Assembly: GCA_016462625.1 (NCBI GenBank)
Contig: JAEMSV010000035.1
Span: forward strand, 1 to 38,546
Reading direction: 5' to 3'
DNA: 38,546 bases
From: Solirubrobacteraceae bacterium
GTDB lineage: Bacteria; Actinomycetota; Thermoleophilia; Solirubrobacterales; Solirubrobacteraceae
The notes under the pieces were generated by a model that saw only the letters and a list, made by a program, of their open reading frames with translations, searched no databases and was not told the DNA's origin. The position numbers and the translations under genes were made by a program. Shown here one piece after another: positions 8,079 through 16,704 of this stretch. How positions within the stretch are numbered: the first letter of the stretch is position 1; every line of letters starts with the position of its first letter.

Positions 8079-10421
8079 ATGAGGAGTGCCGCACGGTCAG
8101 GACGGCTGGGCTGGCGCCTGGGTGCTTTGACGCAGTGGCTGACGCTGGTGGCAGCGGTCTTGGTGATCGTCGTCATGGTGGCCATCGCGGAAGGGGCACG
8201 CTTGGACGCCGATCGTTACCGCCAGGGCGAGGTGGCGCTCGAACGCGTCCGCGGAGCGACCGAGCAGGTCTCCGCCGTGCGCTGGGAAGGACGAGCCCGC
8301 GACGAGCTGACCCCTGGCCTCCTCGCTCGCGCGGGAGTGACGATCCTCGGCCTCAACCAGGCCATCGACAAGCTCGACGACGGTGGCGTCCCCACCGCGA
8401 CGCAGTCCGCGCTAGCGCGCAACGCCGACGAGCTGATCGCCACGGGCCGTCAGGCCCTGAGCCTCGCCCAGCGGGGCGACCGTCCGGCGACGACGCGGCT
8501 GGACGACGAGGTCCTCACCCCGCAGGTCGCCGCGATCGAGAAGCGGATCGCCGCGGCCATCACCGAGCAGCAGCAGGCGGTGGAGCAGTCGCTGCGGCGC
8601 ACGCGCATCCTCTTCGGCGGCTCGCTGCTCGTCGGCCTGCTCACCATCCTTCTGCTCGCGCTGCGCTTCGAGCAGCTCCGGCGGCGCTCGGTGATCGCCC
8701 GCCGCGAGCGCGCGATGGAGCGCCGCGGCGAGAACCGGCTCCGGGCGCTGATCCGGCACAGCAACGACCTCGTGACGGTCATCGGGCCCGACGGGAACGT
8801 CCGGTGGCAGTCCGAGTCGATCCGCCACGTGCTCGGGCATGAGCCCGACGCCCTCGTCGGCCGGCCGTTCACCGACCTCATCCACCCCGGCGACGTCCCG
8901 CTCGCCCAGGCGTTCTTCACCGCGGCCGCCGAGCGGCGCGGCGACACCGTCGGCGGCTCGACCATCAACCTGCGGATGCGCGACGGCGACGGGGAATGGC
9001 GCAGCGTCGAGATCGTCGCGGAGAACCGCCTCAACGACCCGGGGGTCGACGGGATCCTGCTGAACGTCCGCGACGTCAGCGACCGCCTCGCGCTCGAGGC
9101 CCAGCTCCGCCACCAGGCCTTCCACGACGCGCTGACCGGCCTCGCGAACCGCACGCTGTTCGAGGACCGCCTGCTCCACGCCCTGCAGGCGTCGCGCCGA
9201 CGCGAGGCGCTCCTGGCCGTCCTCTTCCTCGATCTCGACGACTTCAAGACGATCAACGACAGCCTCGGCCACGTCTCCGGCGACGAGGTGCTGCGCGAGG
9301 TCGCCGAGCGGGTCGGCCGCTGCCTGCGGTCCGCCGACACCGCGGCCCGGCTCGGAGGCGACGAGTTCGCGATCCTGCTCGAGCACGTCCACGACGAGGC
9401 CGAAGCGCTGATGGTCGCCGAGCGCCTGCTCAGCGAGCTGGGCCCGCCGATCGTCGTCGACGGGCGCGAGCTGAGCGTCGCCGGGAGCGTCGGCGTCGCG
9501 TTCGCCCACGAGGACGCGACCGTCGATGAGCTGCTGCGCAACGCCGACGCCGCGATGTACGCGGCGAAGGCCAACGGCAAGAACACCGTGGAGGTCTTCC
9601 GGGAGGTCATGCATCAGGCCGCGCTGGAGCGACTGGAGCTGACCGGTGAGCTGCAGCGCGGGCTCACGGACACGGAGTTCGAGCTGGACTTCCAACCCAT
9701 CGTGGAGCTGCAAGAGGGGAGAATCGTCGGGTGCGAGACGCTGGTGCGCTGGGCGCATCCGCGCCGCGGGCGGCTCGCGCCCGACGAGTTCATCGGCGTC
9801 GCCGAGGAGACCGGGATGATCGTCCCGCTCGGCGCCTGGATCCTCCGCGAGGCGTGTGTGCAGATGCGGCGCTGGCAGCTGGCGGACCTGACCGGCGACC
9901 TGTCCTTCATCAGCGTGAACGTCTCGACCCGCCAGCTGCGCGATCCGGAGTTCCCGGCCGAGGTCCGTGCGGCGCTCACCACGAGCGGCCTGGACCCGGC
10001 ATGCCTGACGCTGGAGATCACCGAAAGCCTGCTAGTCGACGACCGCGTGCTGATCCTGCAGCAGCTCTCGCAGCTCAAGGCGCTCGGCCTGCGTCTGGCC
10101 GTCGATGACTTCGGCACCGGCTACTCGGTGCTGTCCTACCTGCAGCAGTTCCCCATCGACGTCCTGAAGATCGACAAGTCGTTCGTCGCCGGGATCGAGA
10201 TCGCCCCGGACCGCGCCAAGCTCGTCCGTGGCATCGTCGAGCTGGGCGAGAGCCTGAACCTCGAGATCGTCGCCGAGGGGATCGAGCGTCCGGACCAGGC
10301 TGCGCAGTTGCGCGCCATGCACGGACCGCTCGGACAGGGCTTCCTGTACTCCCGCCCGCTCGGCGGACAGGCGATGACCGACTTGCTGCGCCGCGGTCTC
10401 CCCGCGACCATCGCCTCCTGA
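8079..10421 (+). CDS. Membrane PAS-GGDEF-EAL cyclic di-GMP protein
   Basis: 780-residue bifunctional candidate for making and degrading c-di-GMP. Layout: TM helix about 21-38, extracytoplasmic helical sensor about 40-175, TM helix about 178-197, PAS domain about 222-335, GGDEF domain about 345-505, EAL domain about 525-775. The cyclase signature is intact (LGGDEF, 425-430) with DLDDFKTINDSLGH upstream and an RxxD product-inhibition site (RSAD) exactly five residues before GGDEF. The EAL motif reads E-T-L rather than E-A-L but keeps the catalytic glutamate, and DDFGTGYS, KIDKSF and EGIE are present, so phosphodiesterase activity is plausible. Which activity dominates cannot be told. The small external sensor resembles four-helix-bundle sensors; its ligand is unknown. 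It is a plus-strand insertion in an otherwise minus-strand housekeeping cluster. Confidence 0.93.
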   Translation: MRSAARSGRLGWRLGALTQWLTLVAAVLVIVVMVAIAEGARLDADRYRQGEVALERVRGATEQVSAVRWEGRARDELTPGLLARAGVTILGLNQAIDKLDDGGVPTATQSALARNADELIATGRQALSLAQRGDRPATTRLDDEVLTPQVAAIEKRIAAAITEQQQAVEQSLRRTRILFGGSLLVGLLTILLLALRFEQLRRRSVIARRERAMERRGENRLRALIRHSNDLVTVIGPDGNVRWQSESIRHVLGHEPDALVGRPFTDLIHPGDVPLAQAFFTAAAERRGDTVGGSTINLRMRDGDGEWRSVEIVAENRLNDPGVDGILLNVRDVSDRLALEAQLRHQAFHDALTGLANRTLFEDRLLHALQASRRREALLAVLFLDLDDFKTINDSLGHVSGDEVLREVAERVGRCLRSADTAARLGGDEFAILLEHVHDEAEALMVAERLLSELGPPIVVDGRELSVAGSVGVAFAHEDATVDELLRNADAAMYAAKANGKNTVEVFREVMHQAALERLELTGELQRGLTDTEFELDFQPIVELQEGRIVGCETLVRWAHPRRGRLAPDEFIGVAEETGMIVPLGAWILREACVQMRRWQLADLTGDLSFISVNVSTRQLRDPEFPAEVRAALTTSGLDPACLTLEITESLLVDDRVLILQQLSQLKALGLRLAVDDFGTGYSVLSYLQQFPIDVLKIDKSFVAGIEIAPDRAKLVRGIVELGESLNLEIVAEGIERPDQAAQLRAMHGPLGQGFLYSRPLGGQAMTDLLRRGLPATIAS

Positions 10422-10437
10422 CGCCCGCCCGGGCGCG

Positions 10438-10443
10438 TACGAT
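10438..10443 (+). promoter_or_regulatory. -10 box TACGAT of the glycosidase-like gene, leaderless arrangement
   Basis: TACGAT is followed by CAGCAA and GTG at 10450; no ribosome site. It implies a promoter separate from that of the GGDEF-EAL gene, which ends 28 bases upstream. Confidence 0.5.
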
Positions 10444-10449
10444 CAGCAA

Positions 10450-11484
10450 GTGTCCACCGGTGCCCGGGTCCTCCTGCTCATCACCGGCCTGGTGGTCGTC
10501 CTCGGTGTGTGCGCGATCGGTGTCGTGGTGTTCACCGACATCGGCGAACAGCGCGCCGAGCCGGTCGACCGCACCCCCGAGGCCCAGACGAAGCCGACGT
10601 TCACCGCAGGCGTGCAGGCCGGGCCGACGATGCGCGATGCGCGGGCCGCCCACCGCCTCGGGGCCCCGATCGCCCGCGTCGAACTGCAGATCGAGGAGCC
10701 GGTCTCGCGCCTGCGCCGCGTCGTCGCGGGATACGCCCGCGAGCAGGTCCAGGTCCTCGTCGTCTCGGGCTTCGAGCGGCGGCTGCCCAGCCCGGCCGAG
10801 GCGAAGAGCCTGCGCGCCTGGGCGCTCGCGGTCGGCCCGCGCAGCAGCCTCTGGACCGACGCCACCCGCCATCTCGCGGTCCGGCAGATCGAGTTCGGCA
10901 CCGAGACCTCGTTCGCATACCAGGGCACCCAGAAGCGCGGCGGCGAGTACGCCAAGCGGGCCCGGGAGGCGGCGATCGCGCTGCGCGGCACGGGCGTCGG
11001 CCTGCTCATCCAGGCCGACGACGCCAACCAGTCCGACCAGTGGATCGACCAGATGTACGACGCCGTGCCCGACCTACACGAGTACGCCGCGGGCTGGACC
11101 GTCCACCCCTACGGCCCGCAGTGGCGCACGCGGGTCGACGACACGATCGTCGACACGGCCGACCACGGCGCGCCGCGCCTGCCGATCGCGCTCACCGAGT
11201 ACGGCGTCGCCAGCGACGACGGACGCTGTCTGGACAAGAACTACGACTGGGGCAACTGCCTGACGTACGAGCAGGCGGCGGGCGTGCTGCGCAAGGTCGT
11301 CCGCGCCCTGCGCGCGGAGTACCCGCGGGTGTCGCTGTTCGTCTACTACAACAACCACGATCTCGCGCCGCCGGGCCACACCACCGACGCCGAGGCCTAC
11401 TTCGGCGCGCAGCAGCAGAGCGGGCTCGCCAAGGGTGCGCTCACGGAGACGGCGAAGCGGATCTTCGCCACCGGGATGCCCTAA
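10450..11484 (+). CDS. Membrane-anchored glycoside-hydrolase-like TIM-barrel protein
   Basis: 344 residues: a single N-terminal TM anchor (about 7-29), a short linker, then a domain resembling clan-A (beta/alpha)8 glycosidases. The likely acid/base glutamate lies in IEFGTETSFAYQG near residue 155, where clan-A enzymes have a Glu after strand 4. The likely nucleophile lies in PIALTEYGVAS near residue 254, matching the strand-7 TEYG pattern. WTVHPYGPQW near residue 216 also fits. This is fold-level reasoning; family number and substrate are not assigned. GTG at 10450 gives the TM anchor and follows a -10 box. Its stop overlaps the convergent DUF1385 stop by 4 bases. It could act on surface or wall glycan outside the membrane. 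Confidence 0.6.
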   Translation: MSTGARVLLLITGLVVVLGVCAIGVVVFTDIGEQRAEPVDRTPEAQTKPTFTAGVQAGPTMRDARAAHRLGAPIARVELQIEEPVSRLRRVVAGYAREQVQVLVVSGFERRLPSPAEAKSLRAWALAVGPRSSLWTDATRHLAVRQIEFGTETSFAYQGTQKRGGEYAKRAREAAIALRGTGVGLLIQADDANQSDQWIDQMYDAVPDLHEYAAGWTVHPYGPQWRTRVDDTIVDTADHGAPRLPIALTEYGVASDDGRCLDKNYDWGNCLTYEQAAGVLRKVVRALRAEYPRVSLFVYYNNHDLAPPGHTTDAEAYFGAQQQSGLAKGALTETAKRIFATGMP

Positions 11485-12443
11485 GCGGCGACTTCCAGCG
11501 CGACGGCGTCCTCGTCCGACGCCGCGCCGGGCTCCTCGACCTCCAGGACCGAGTCGAGCGCCGCGATCGCGACGGCGAGCTGGTCGTGGTCGGGCTCGCG
11601 CGTGGTCAGGCGCTGCAGCTGGAGGCCGGGCCACATCAGGATCCGCGCCCAGCGATGGGACCGATTCCGGCCCAGCCCCTTGATGACCTCGAAGGACAGC
11701 CCGGCGATGAGCGGGATGCCGACGACCCGGGAGATCAGGAGCCAGTGCCACTCCGGCCGGCCCAGCGGGGCGAAGACGAAGACCGAGACGATCATCACGA
11801 TCAGCAGGAAGCTCGTACCGCACCGCGGGTGCAGCCGGCTGAAGCGCTGCGCGTTCTCCGGGGTCAGGTCGAGCCCTGCCTCGTAGCACGAGATCGTCTT
11901 GTGCTCGGCGCCGTGGTACTCGAAGACGCGCTGCAGATCCCGCAGCCGCGTGACGGCGTACAGGTACAGCAGGAACACCGAGACGCGAATGAGCTTCTCG
12001 ACGACGACGAACGCGACGGAGTTCGGCAGGCGGTCCCCGAGCAGGTTCGCCAGGCCGACGGGCAGCAGGAAGAACAGGCACACCGCCATCACCAGGGCGA
12101 CGACGACCGTGCCGACCCAGGTGCGCCGCGAGATCGGCTCCTCGTCCTCGGCCAGCTGCGCGTTGGCGGCGATCTTCAGCGCCTGCAGCCCGATCCCGAG
12201 CGACTCCCACAAAGCGACCGCACCTCGAACAACCGGCCAGCGCAGCGCCCGGTGGCGCTTCGTCACGGACTCGAGCGCGAAGCGCTGCACGGCGATCCCG
12301 CCGCCCTCGCGTTCGCGCACGGCCACGGCCCAGTGGCCGGTGCCGCGCATCATCACGCCCTCGAGGACCGCCTGACCGCCCACGGGGGCGTCACGTGAAG
12401 CGACGAGGGTGCCGTCGGAGAGCCGCTGGACCGAGTCGGGCAT
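11481..12443 (-). CDS. DUF1385 (YqhQ-like) membrane protein
   Basis: 320-residue member of a widespread conserved membrane family of unknown function. Diagnostic segments are GGQAVLEGVMMRGTGHWAVAV near residue 23, EYHGAEHKTISCYEAG near 175, LTPENAQRFSRLHPRCGTS near 193 and GIPLIAGLSFEVIKG near 242. At least four hydrophobic stretches are visible (about 108-130, 142-160, 208-228, 235-252). The conserved His and Cys residues in the middle have suggested metal binding to me, but nothing in the sequence proves it. It follows rpmE by 33 bases on the same strand and precedes prfA across an inserted plus-strand pair; rpmE-DUF1385-prfA order is common in other bacteria, supporting a housekeeping role. 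Confidence 0.93.
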   Translation of the reverse strand: MPDSVQRLSDGTLVASRDAPVGGQAVLEGVMMRGTGHWAVAVREREGGGIAVQRFALESVTKRHRALRWPVVRGAVALWESLGIGLQALKIAANAQLAEDEEPISRRTWVGTVVVALVMAVCLFFLLPVGLANLLGDRLPNSVAFVVVEKLIRVSVFLLYLYAVTRLRDLQRVFEYHGAEHKTISCYEAGLDLTPENAQRFSRLHPRCGTSFLLIVMIVSVFVFAPLGRPEWHWLLISRVVGIPLIAGLSFEVIKGLGRNRSHRWARILMWPGLQLQRLTTREPDHDQLAVAIAALDSVLEVEEPGAASDEDAVALEVAA

Positions 12444-12476
12444 CGCAGCCCGGTACTCGGCCGGGAGCGACGAGTC

Positions 12477-12680
12477 CTAAGAGCGCTTGGCGGCGCGGCG
12501 CTTGAAGCGCTCGACGCGACCGCCCGTGTCGACCAGCTTCTGCTTCCCCGTGTAGAACGGGTGGCAGTTCGAGCAGATCTCGACGTTCAGCGACGGCGTC
12601 GTGGAGCGGGTCTCGAACTCGTTGCCGCACGTGCAGCGCACGTGCGCGACGACGTACTCAGGATGAATGCCGGTCTTCAT
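12477..12680 (-). CDS. rpmE: Ribosomal protein bL31 (zinc-binding type)
   Basis: 67-residue protein of the large ribosomal subunit. It starts MKTGIHPEY, the standard L31 N-terminus, so ATG at 12680 is preferred to an in-frame ATG four codons earlier that lies inside the promoter spacer. The four zinc ligands are intact: C16 and C18 in RCTCGN, C36 and C39 in [11 protein letters not shown]. This makes it the C+ form, not the zinc-independent paralogue used under zinc starvation. The C-terminus is basic ([10 protein letters not shown]). It is followed by DUF1385 after 33 bases and is preceded by a strong -10 box. Confidence 0.97.
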   Translation of the reverse strand: MKTGIHPEYVVAHVRCTCGNEFETRSTTPSLNVEICSNCHPFYTGKQKLVDTGGRVERFKRRAAKRS

Positions 12681-12690
12681 GGTGCAATCC

Positions 12691-12696
12691 AATATA
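12691..12696 (-). promoter_or_regulatory. -10 box TATATT of rpmE
   Basis: The most canonical -10 in the window: TATATT on the minus strand, ten bases before the ATG at 12680, no ribosome site between. It probably drives rpmE and the DUF1385 gene. Confidence 0.6.
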
Positions 12697-12770
12697 GCGG
12701 CCGTCGGATGAGACGATTTGTCCCGTCAGTCCAGGTTCAGGACCTTCGGGAATCTGCCGATATCGGATGA

Positions 12771-12774
12771 GGAG
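12771..12774 (+). promoter_or_regulatory. Shine-Dalgarno GAGGAG region before the first GGDEF-HD gene
   Basis: GAGGAGAG runs directly into ATG at 12777. The spacing is unusually short. A 10-base palindrome CCGATATCGG (12757-12766) lies just upstream and may belong to the promoter. Confidence 0.4.
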
Positions 12775-12776
12775 AG

Positions 12777-14336
12777 ATGGCCACCCCTGGGTTCGATGAT
12801 GCGCTGGACGTCCGGTTCCGCCTACGTGCTGTGCACGTGGGTGTCGGCCTCTCCATTCTCGGAGGGCTGACGATCGGCGCATACGCGCTCGCGACGTGGG
12901 ACCGCCCCCATCGGACGGGCCTCCTCGTGGTCGCCGCGGTCGCGCTGCTGCTGGCCCTCGCCGCCGAGCGCCTGCCGTGGGACACCATCGCCCGCAGCCG
13001 GATGGCCGAGCCCGCGTTCGTCGCCTGGAGCGCCCTGCTCGTCGCCGTCTTCGCGACGGCCGCCGGCCTCGACGGCGGCCTTGAGAGTCCCTTGACCTTC
13101 GCGCTGTTCCTGCCGCTCGCCTACGCGGCGAACTCCTACCCGACCCGCTCGATGCTCGCCGTCGGCGCCGCCGACCTGCTGGCCCTCGGGATCCTCGTCG
13201 CGGTCGGCGAGCAGGTCCCCGCTCAGGACGCCGCCGTCGTCGGGGTGCTGCTCACGATCGGCGCGATGCTGTGCGTCTCGCAGGCCCGCAACCAGGGCAA
13301 GCGCCAGGCCGAGCTCGCACACGTCTCGCGCTCGGACGTCCTCACGGGCGCCCTGAACCGCCACGGCCTGCGTGAGCGCCTCGACGGCGAGCTGTCCGCC
13401 GCGGACCGCACGGCCCGGCCGCTCGCCCTCGTGATCATCGACCTCGAGGCGTTCCACCACGTCAACCAGACGCAGGGCCACGATGCCGGCGACGACCTAC
13501 TCGTGTGGGTCACCGCCCGGCTCCGCGACCTGCTCCGACCCAGCGACGCCCTCGGCCGCACCGGTGGCGACGAGTTCACCATCGTCGCCCCGACCGCGGG
13601 CCACGCCGAGGCCGAGCTCATCAGCGCGCGCGTCGCCGCCGCGCTCAGCGAACGCACCAGCGTCGCCATCGGCATCGCCGCCTTCCCGCAGGACGCGGGC
13701 ACCGCCGCCGGCCTGCAGGCGGCTGCCGCGACGTCCCTCATCCAGGCCCGCGCCGGCCGCAACGCCGACGCCCGCGATCTCGGCTGGGCCGCCGCGCTGG
13801 CGCAGGCGATCGACCTGCGGCTGGCCGTCGCGTCCGACCACTCCGGCGCCGTCGGCAAGCTCGCCGTCGAGCTCAGTGGTCGCATGGGCCTCCGCGACGA
13901 CGACCTGTCGGACATGCGCCTCGCCGGCTCGCTGCACGACATCGGCAAGAGCGCCGTCCCCGCGACGATCCTCGATCGCGCCGGGGACCTCGACGCCGCC
14001 GAGCTGCTCGCCGTCCGCCGCCGCATGCACGAAGGCGCCGACCTCGTCCGCCGCGTGCCGGGGATGGAACGGATCGCCGACTGGATCAGCGCATCCCTCG
14101 AACACTGGGACGGCACCGGCTACCCGGACGGGCTGCTCGGTGACGCGATCCCGGTCCAGGCTCGCATCCTGCACGTCGCCGACGCGTTCGATGCGCTGAC
14201 GAACGAGCGCCCGTACCGGCCAAGCATCACGCCCGACGAGGCGCTGGCCGAGATCGAGCAGCACGCCGGGACGCAGTTCGACCCGGCCGTGGTCCAGGCC
14301 CTCGCCGCCCTGGTGGAGACCGATGTCCCCGTCTAG
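12777..14336 (+). CDS. Membrane GGDEF-HD (HD-GYP-like) protein 1, HD metal site incomplete
   Basis: 519 residues: six predicted TM helices (about 20-170), GGDEF domain about 183-325, HD-GYP-like domain about 350-512. The cyclase core is intact (TGGDEF, 262-267) with an RxxD inhibition site (RPSD) five residues upstream, although the usual DxDxFK is DLEAFHH. In the HD domain H355, HD at 387-388, H418, the GYP motif (448-450) and D469 are kept. The paired histidines of the HHExxDGxGYP motif are replaced by Ser-Leu (SLEHWDGTGYP), removing two metal ligands. It is therefore more likely a c-di-GMP synthase with a binding or regulatory HD domain than an active phosphodiesterase. Its 3' end overlaps its tandem paralogue by 14 bases. 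Confidence 0.9.
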   Translation: MATPGFDDALDVRFRLRAVHVGVGLSILGGLTIGAYALATWDRPHRTGLLVVAAVALLLALAAERLPWDTIARSRMAEPAFVAWSALLVAVFATAAGLDGGLESPLTFALFLPLAYAANSYPTRSMLAVGAADLLALGILVAVGEQVPAQDAAVVGVLLTIGAMLCVSQARNQGKRQAELAHVSRSDVLTGALNRHGLRERLDGELSAADRTARPLALVIIDLEAFHHVNQTQGHDAGDDLLVWVTARLRDLLRPSDALGRTGGDEFTIVAPTAGHAEAELISARVAAALSERTSVAIGIAAFPQDAGTAAGLQAAAATSLIQARAGRNADARDLGWAAALAQAIDLRLAVASDHSGAVGKLAVELSGRMGLRDDDLSDMRLAGSLHDIGKSAVPATILDRAGDLDAAELLAVRRRMHEGADLVRRVPGMERIADWISASLEHWDGTGYPDGLLGDAIPVQARILHVADAFDALTNERPYRPSITPDEALAEIEQHAGTQFDPAVVQALAALVETDVPV

Positions 14337-15912
14337 CCACGACGAGGTCGTGCGCGCCTCGCGGGACGAGGACCTGCGCGCCTTCTACGCCCGGACCATC
14401 CGCACCGGGGAGAGCCTCAGCCTCGCGTTCGCGACCGTCTTCGCGATCTACATTGCTGCCAGCTGGGGCGAGCCGCACCGCGGCATCATGGCCGTGATCG
14501 CGGCCATGGCGATCGTCGGTACCGCAATCATGTGGATGCTGCCGCTCCTCGACCTGCTCCGCGGGCACTACGGCGTGTTCTTCGGAGCTTGGTCGATCTC
14601 GCTCGTCGTGGTGGTCTGCGTCTGCGCCGGGCTCGACGGCGGCGCCACCAGCCCGATCATCCTCGGCCTCTTCATGCCGATCGCATTCGCCGGAAACGCG
14701 TACCCGCCGCGTCCCGCGATCGCCACGAGCGTGCTGGCCGTCATCGGGTACCTCATCGTCGCGAGCCTGACGCCGGATATCTCGGGGGCGGAGATGCTCT
14801 TCACCGCCTGCGGGCTGTTCGTCTTCGCCGCGCTGGGCGTCTCACAGTCCATCAGCGCCGCCCAGGATCGCGCGCAGTTGCGCCGGGCGTCGCGCACCGA
14901 CGCGCTCACCGGCTGCGCGAACCGGCGCGGCTTCGAAGAGCGCATGCAGGAGGAGCTGATCCTCGCCCGCGAGGAGGGCGGCGCCGTGGGCGTGATCCTG
15001 ATCGACCTCGACGACTTCAAGCAGATCAATGACGTCCACGGCCACGCCGCCGGCGACGAGCTGCTGTGCTGGATCGTCCGGCGGCTCGAGGGTGAGCTGC
15101 AAGACCACGAGGCTGTCGGCCGGCTCGGCGGCGACGAGTTCGCCATCCTCGTCGGGGGGATTCGCCACGAGCAGGTCCGGCGCCGCGCCGACGAGCTGCG
15201 CGCCATCCTCGCCGAGCGCACCCAGGCGTCGTTCGGGGTCGCCACGTTCCCGGAGGACGCCCAGACCTACGAGGACCTCCTGCACGCCGCCGACGTCGCC
15301 ATGTACGAGGTCAAGCGCGCCCGCGACAATCGCCCGCGTGAGCTGGGATGGGCCGCCGCACTGGCCCAGGCCGTCGACCTGCGCATGAGCGGCGGGCACG
15401 ACCACTCGGCCGCCGTGGGCGACCTCGCCGCGCGCATCGCCGCGCAGCTGGGCTGGCCGGCCGAGGACGTCGAGGACGTCCGCCTCGCTGCCACGCTGCA
15501 CGATGTCGGCAAGGCCGCGGTGCCGGACGCGATCCTGCGCAAGCCCGGACGACTCGATCACGAGGAGCTGCGGATCGTGCGCAGCCACCCGCCCATCGGC
15601 GCCGACATGGTTGGCCGCATCCCCGGCATGGAACGCATCGCCCAGTGGATCCGCTGCTCGCACGAGCGGCCCGACGGCCACGGCTACCCGCTCGGCCTGC
15701 GCGGCCCCGAGATTCCCGAAGCGGCGCGGATCATCCACGTCGCCGATGCGTTCGACGCGATGACGAGCGACCTCCCCTACCGCGAGGCCCTCAGCGTGTC
15801 GCGGGCCATGGACGAGCTGCAGCGCTGCGCGGGGAGCCAGTTCGACCCGGACTGCGTCCAGGCCCTCGGCGAGGTCGTCGCGGCCGACGAGTCGTCGGCC
15901 GTCGCGGCCTGA
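14323..15912 (+). CDS. Membrane GGDEF-HD (HD-GYP-like) protein 2, tandem paralogue
   Basis: 529 residues with the same plan as its upstream neighbour: six TM helices (about 31-175), GGDEF about 190-335, HD-GYP-like domain about 355-520. DLDDFKQINDVHGH and LGGDEF (268-273) are canonical, but the RxxD inhibition site is lost (QDHE). In the HD domain H361, HD at 393-394, H422, GYP (454-456) and D475 are present. Of the paired histidines only the second remains (CSHERPDGHGYP), so one more ligand survives than in paralogue 1. The ATG lies inside the 3' end of the first gene, which implies co-translation; the two may form a heteromeric membrane complex. They share the residues just before the HD domain (LGWAAALAQA), which points to duplication of the whole fusion. 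Confidence 0.9.
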   Translation: MSPSSHDEVVRASRDEDLRAFYARTIRTGESLSLAFATVFAIYIAASWGEPHRGIMAVIAAMAIVGTAIMWMLPLLDLLRGHYGVFFGAWSISLVVVVCVCAGLDGGATSPIILGLFMPIAFAGNAYPPRPAIATSVLAVIGYLIVASLTPDISGAEMLFTACGLFVFAALGVSQSISAAQDRAQLRRASRTDALTGCANRRGFEERMQEELILAREEGGAVGVILIDLDDFKQINDVHGHAAGDELLCWIVRRLEGELQDHEAVGRLGGDEFAILVGGIRHEQVRRRADELRAILAERTQASFGVATFPEDAQTYEDLLHAADVAMYEVKRARDNRPRELGWAAALAQAVDLRMSGGHDHSAAVGDLAARIAAQLGWPAEDVEDVRLAATLHDVGKAAVPDAILRKPGRLDHEELRIVRSHPPIGADMVGRIPGMERIAQWIRCSHERPDGHGYPLGLRGPEIPEAARIIHVADAFDAMTSDLPYREALSVSRAMDELQRCAGSQFDPDCVQALGEVVAADESSAVAA

Positions 15913-15918
15913 GTCCCC

Positions 15919-16680
15919 TCACGAGGCGCCGACGGCCGGGCACGCCCGGCCCACATCGTTGTCCAGCTCGACGGACTCGGTGACCGCCGCGCCGACGTCG
16001 AGCTGCACGCGCAGGCGGCTCGTCTCGCTGCACGGCCTCGCGGTGACCTCGATCACCCGCGCCTCGCGCGCCGCCATCCCGCCCACGGTCATCGTGGTGG
16101 CGGTCCCGCCGTCGTCCGGGCCGACGGCCACGTCGAACGCGCCGGCCGGGCCGCGGCCGGAATTGACGACGGTCAGCAGATAGGTCGCCGTACCTCCGCT
16201 CACGCTGGTGATGCGCGCGGTCAGGAGCCGGAGATTCGGCCGTGGGTCGGGCTGGCCACACAAGGGCGTCGTGCGATGTGCGCTCGCGATGACCTTGCCC
16301 GCGCCGTCGTACCAGCGGTAGCGCACGATCGCGCGGTACGTCGCCGGCGCGGTCAGGCCGTCGACCCGCTTGCTGTAGATGAAGCCGCGCCGGCCGGTCT
16401 TCGAGCGCTCCCATCGCCCGAAGCTCGGCGCCTTCTGACCGCGGTAGCGGGAATCGCTCGGCTCGCGGAGCTGCAGATCGAACCGCATCGCCATCCGGGC
16501 CGCGCCCGACCGTGCGGGCATCGACGCCGAGAACACCGCGAAGCGCTCGGCGGGCGTGACGCCGGTCCGGCACGTGGGGGTGTCCGCGCGCAGGGGCGGA
16601 GCGGCCTGCCGCGCCTTGGCGGCGAAGGCGCACGCCGGAAGGAGGGCGAGCAGCACGAGGCTCAGGACGATGGACCGCAT
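15919..16680 (-). CDS. Secreted CARDB-domain protein
   Basis: 253-residue exported protein of unknown function. Residues 1-20 are a Sec signal peptide ending CAFA; the LPAC within it is a poor lipobox because of the proline. The middle (about 50-140) contains FDLQLREPSD, KAPSFGRWERSKTGRRGFIYS and ATYRAIVRYRWYD, a beta-rich region I cannot name. The C-terminal part (about 150-245) has the CARDB pattern: NLRLLTARI at its start, TYLLTVVNSGRGPAGAF in the core, and VTESVELDNDVG at the end. CARDB domains are immunoglobulin-like adhesion modules. ATG at 16680 gives the best signal peptide; a GTG three codons upstream is possible. Only six bases separate its stop from that of the convergent GGDEF-HD gene. 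Confidence 0.75.
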   Translation of the reverse strand: MRSIVLSLVLLALLPACAFAAKARQAAPPLRADTPTCRTGVTPAERFAVFSASMPARSGAARMAMRFDLQLREPSDSRYRGQKAPSFGRWERSKTGRRGFIYSKRVDGLTAPATYRAIVRYRWYDGAGKVIASAHRTTPLCGQPDPRPNLRLLTARITSVSGGTATYLLTVVNSGRGPAGAFDVAVGPDDGGTATTMTVGGMAAREARVIEVTARPCSETSRLRVQLDVGAAVTESVELDNDVGRACPAVGAS

Positions 16681-16704
16681 GATGCGCACGTTCGCAGAAA
16701 CAAC

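Noticed and set aside
10424..10438. GCCCGGGC palindrome after the GGDEF-EAL gene as terminator
   Set aside because: Stem too short, loop absent, no T-run; such palindromes are common in this base composition.
10509..12398. 629-codon open frame on the plus strand
   Set aside because: Out-of-frame reading of the glycosidase-like gene followed by antisense of the DUF1385 gene; no domain, no start signal.
12681..12692. Start of rpmE four codons upstream
   Set aside because: Those codons lie in the promoter spacer after TATATT, and L31 proteins begin with MKxGIHP.
16660..16680. LPAC in the CARDB protein as a lipoprotein lipobox
   Set aside because: Proline at the -2 position and a good AFA cleavage site make an ordinary signal peptide more likely.
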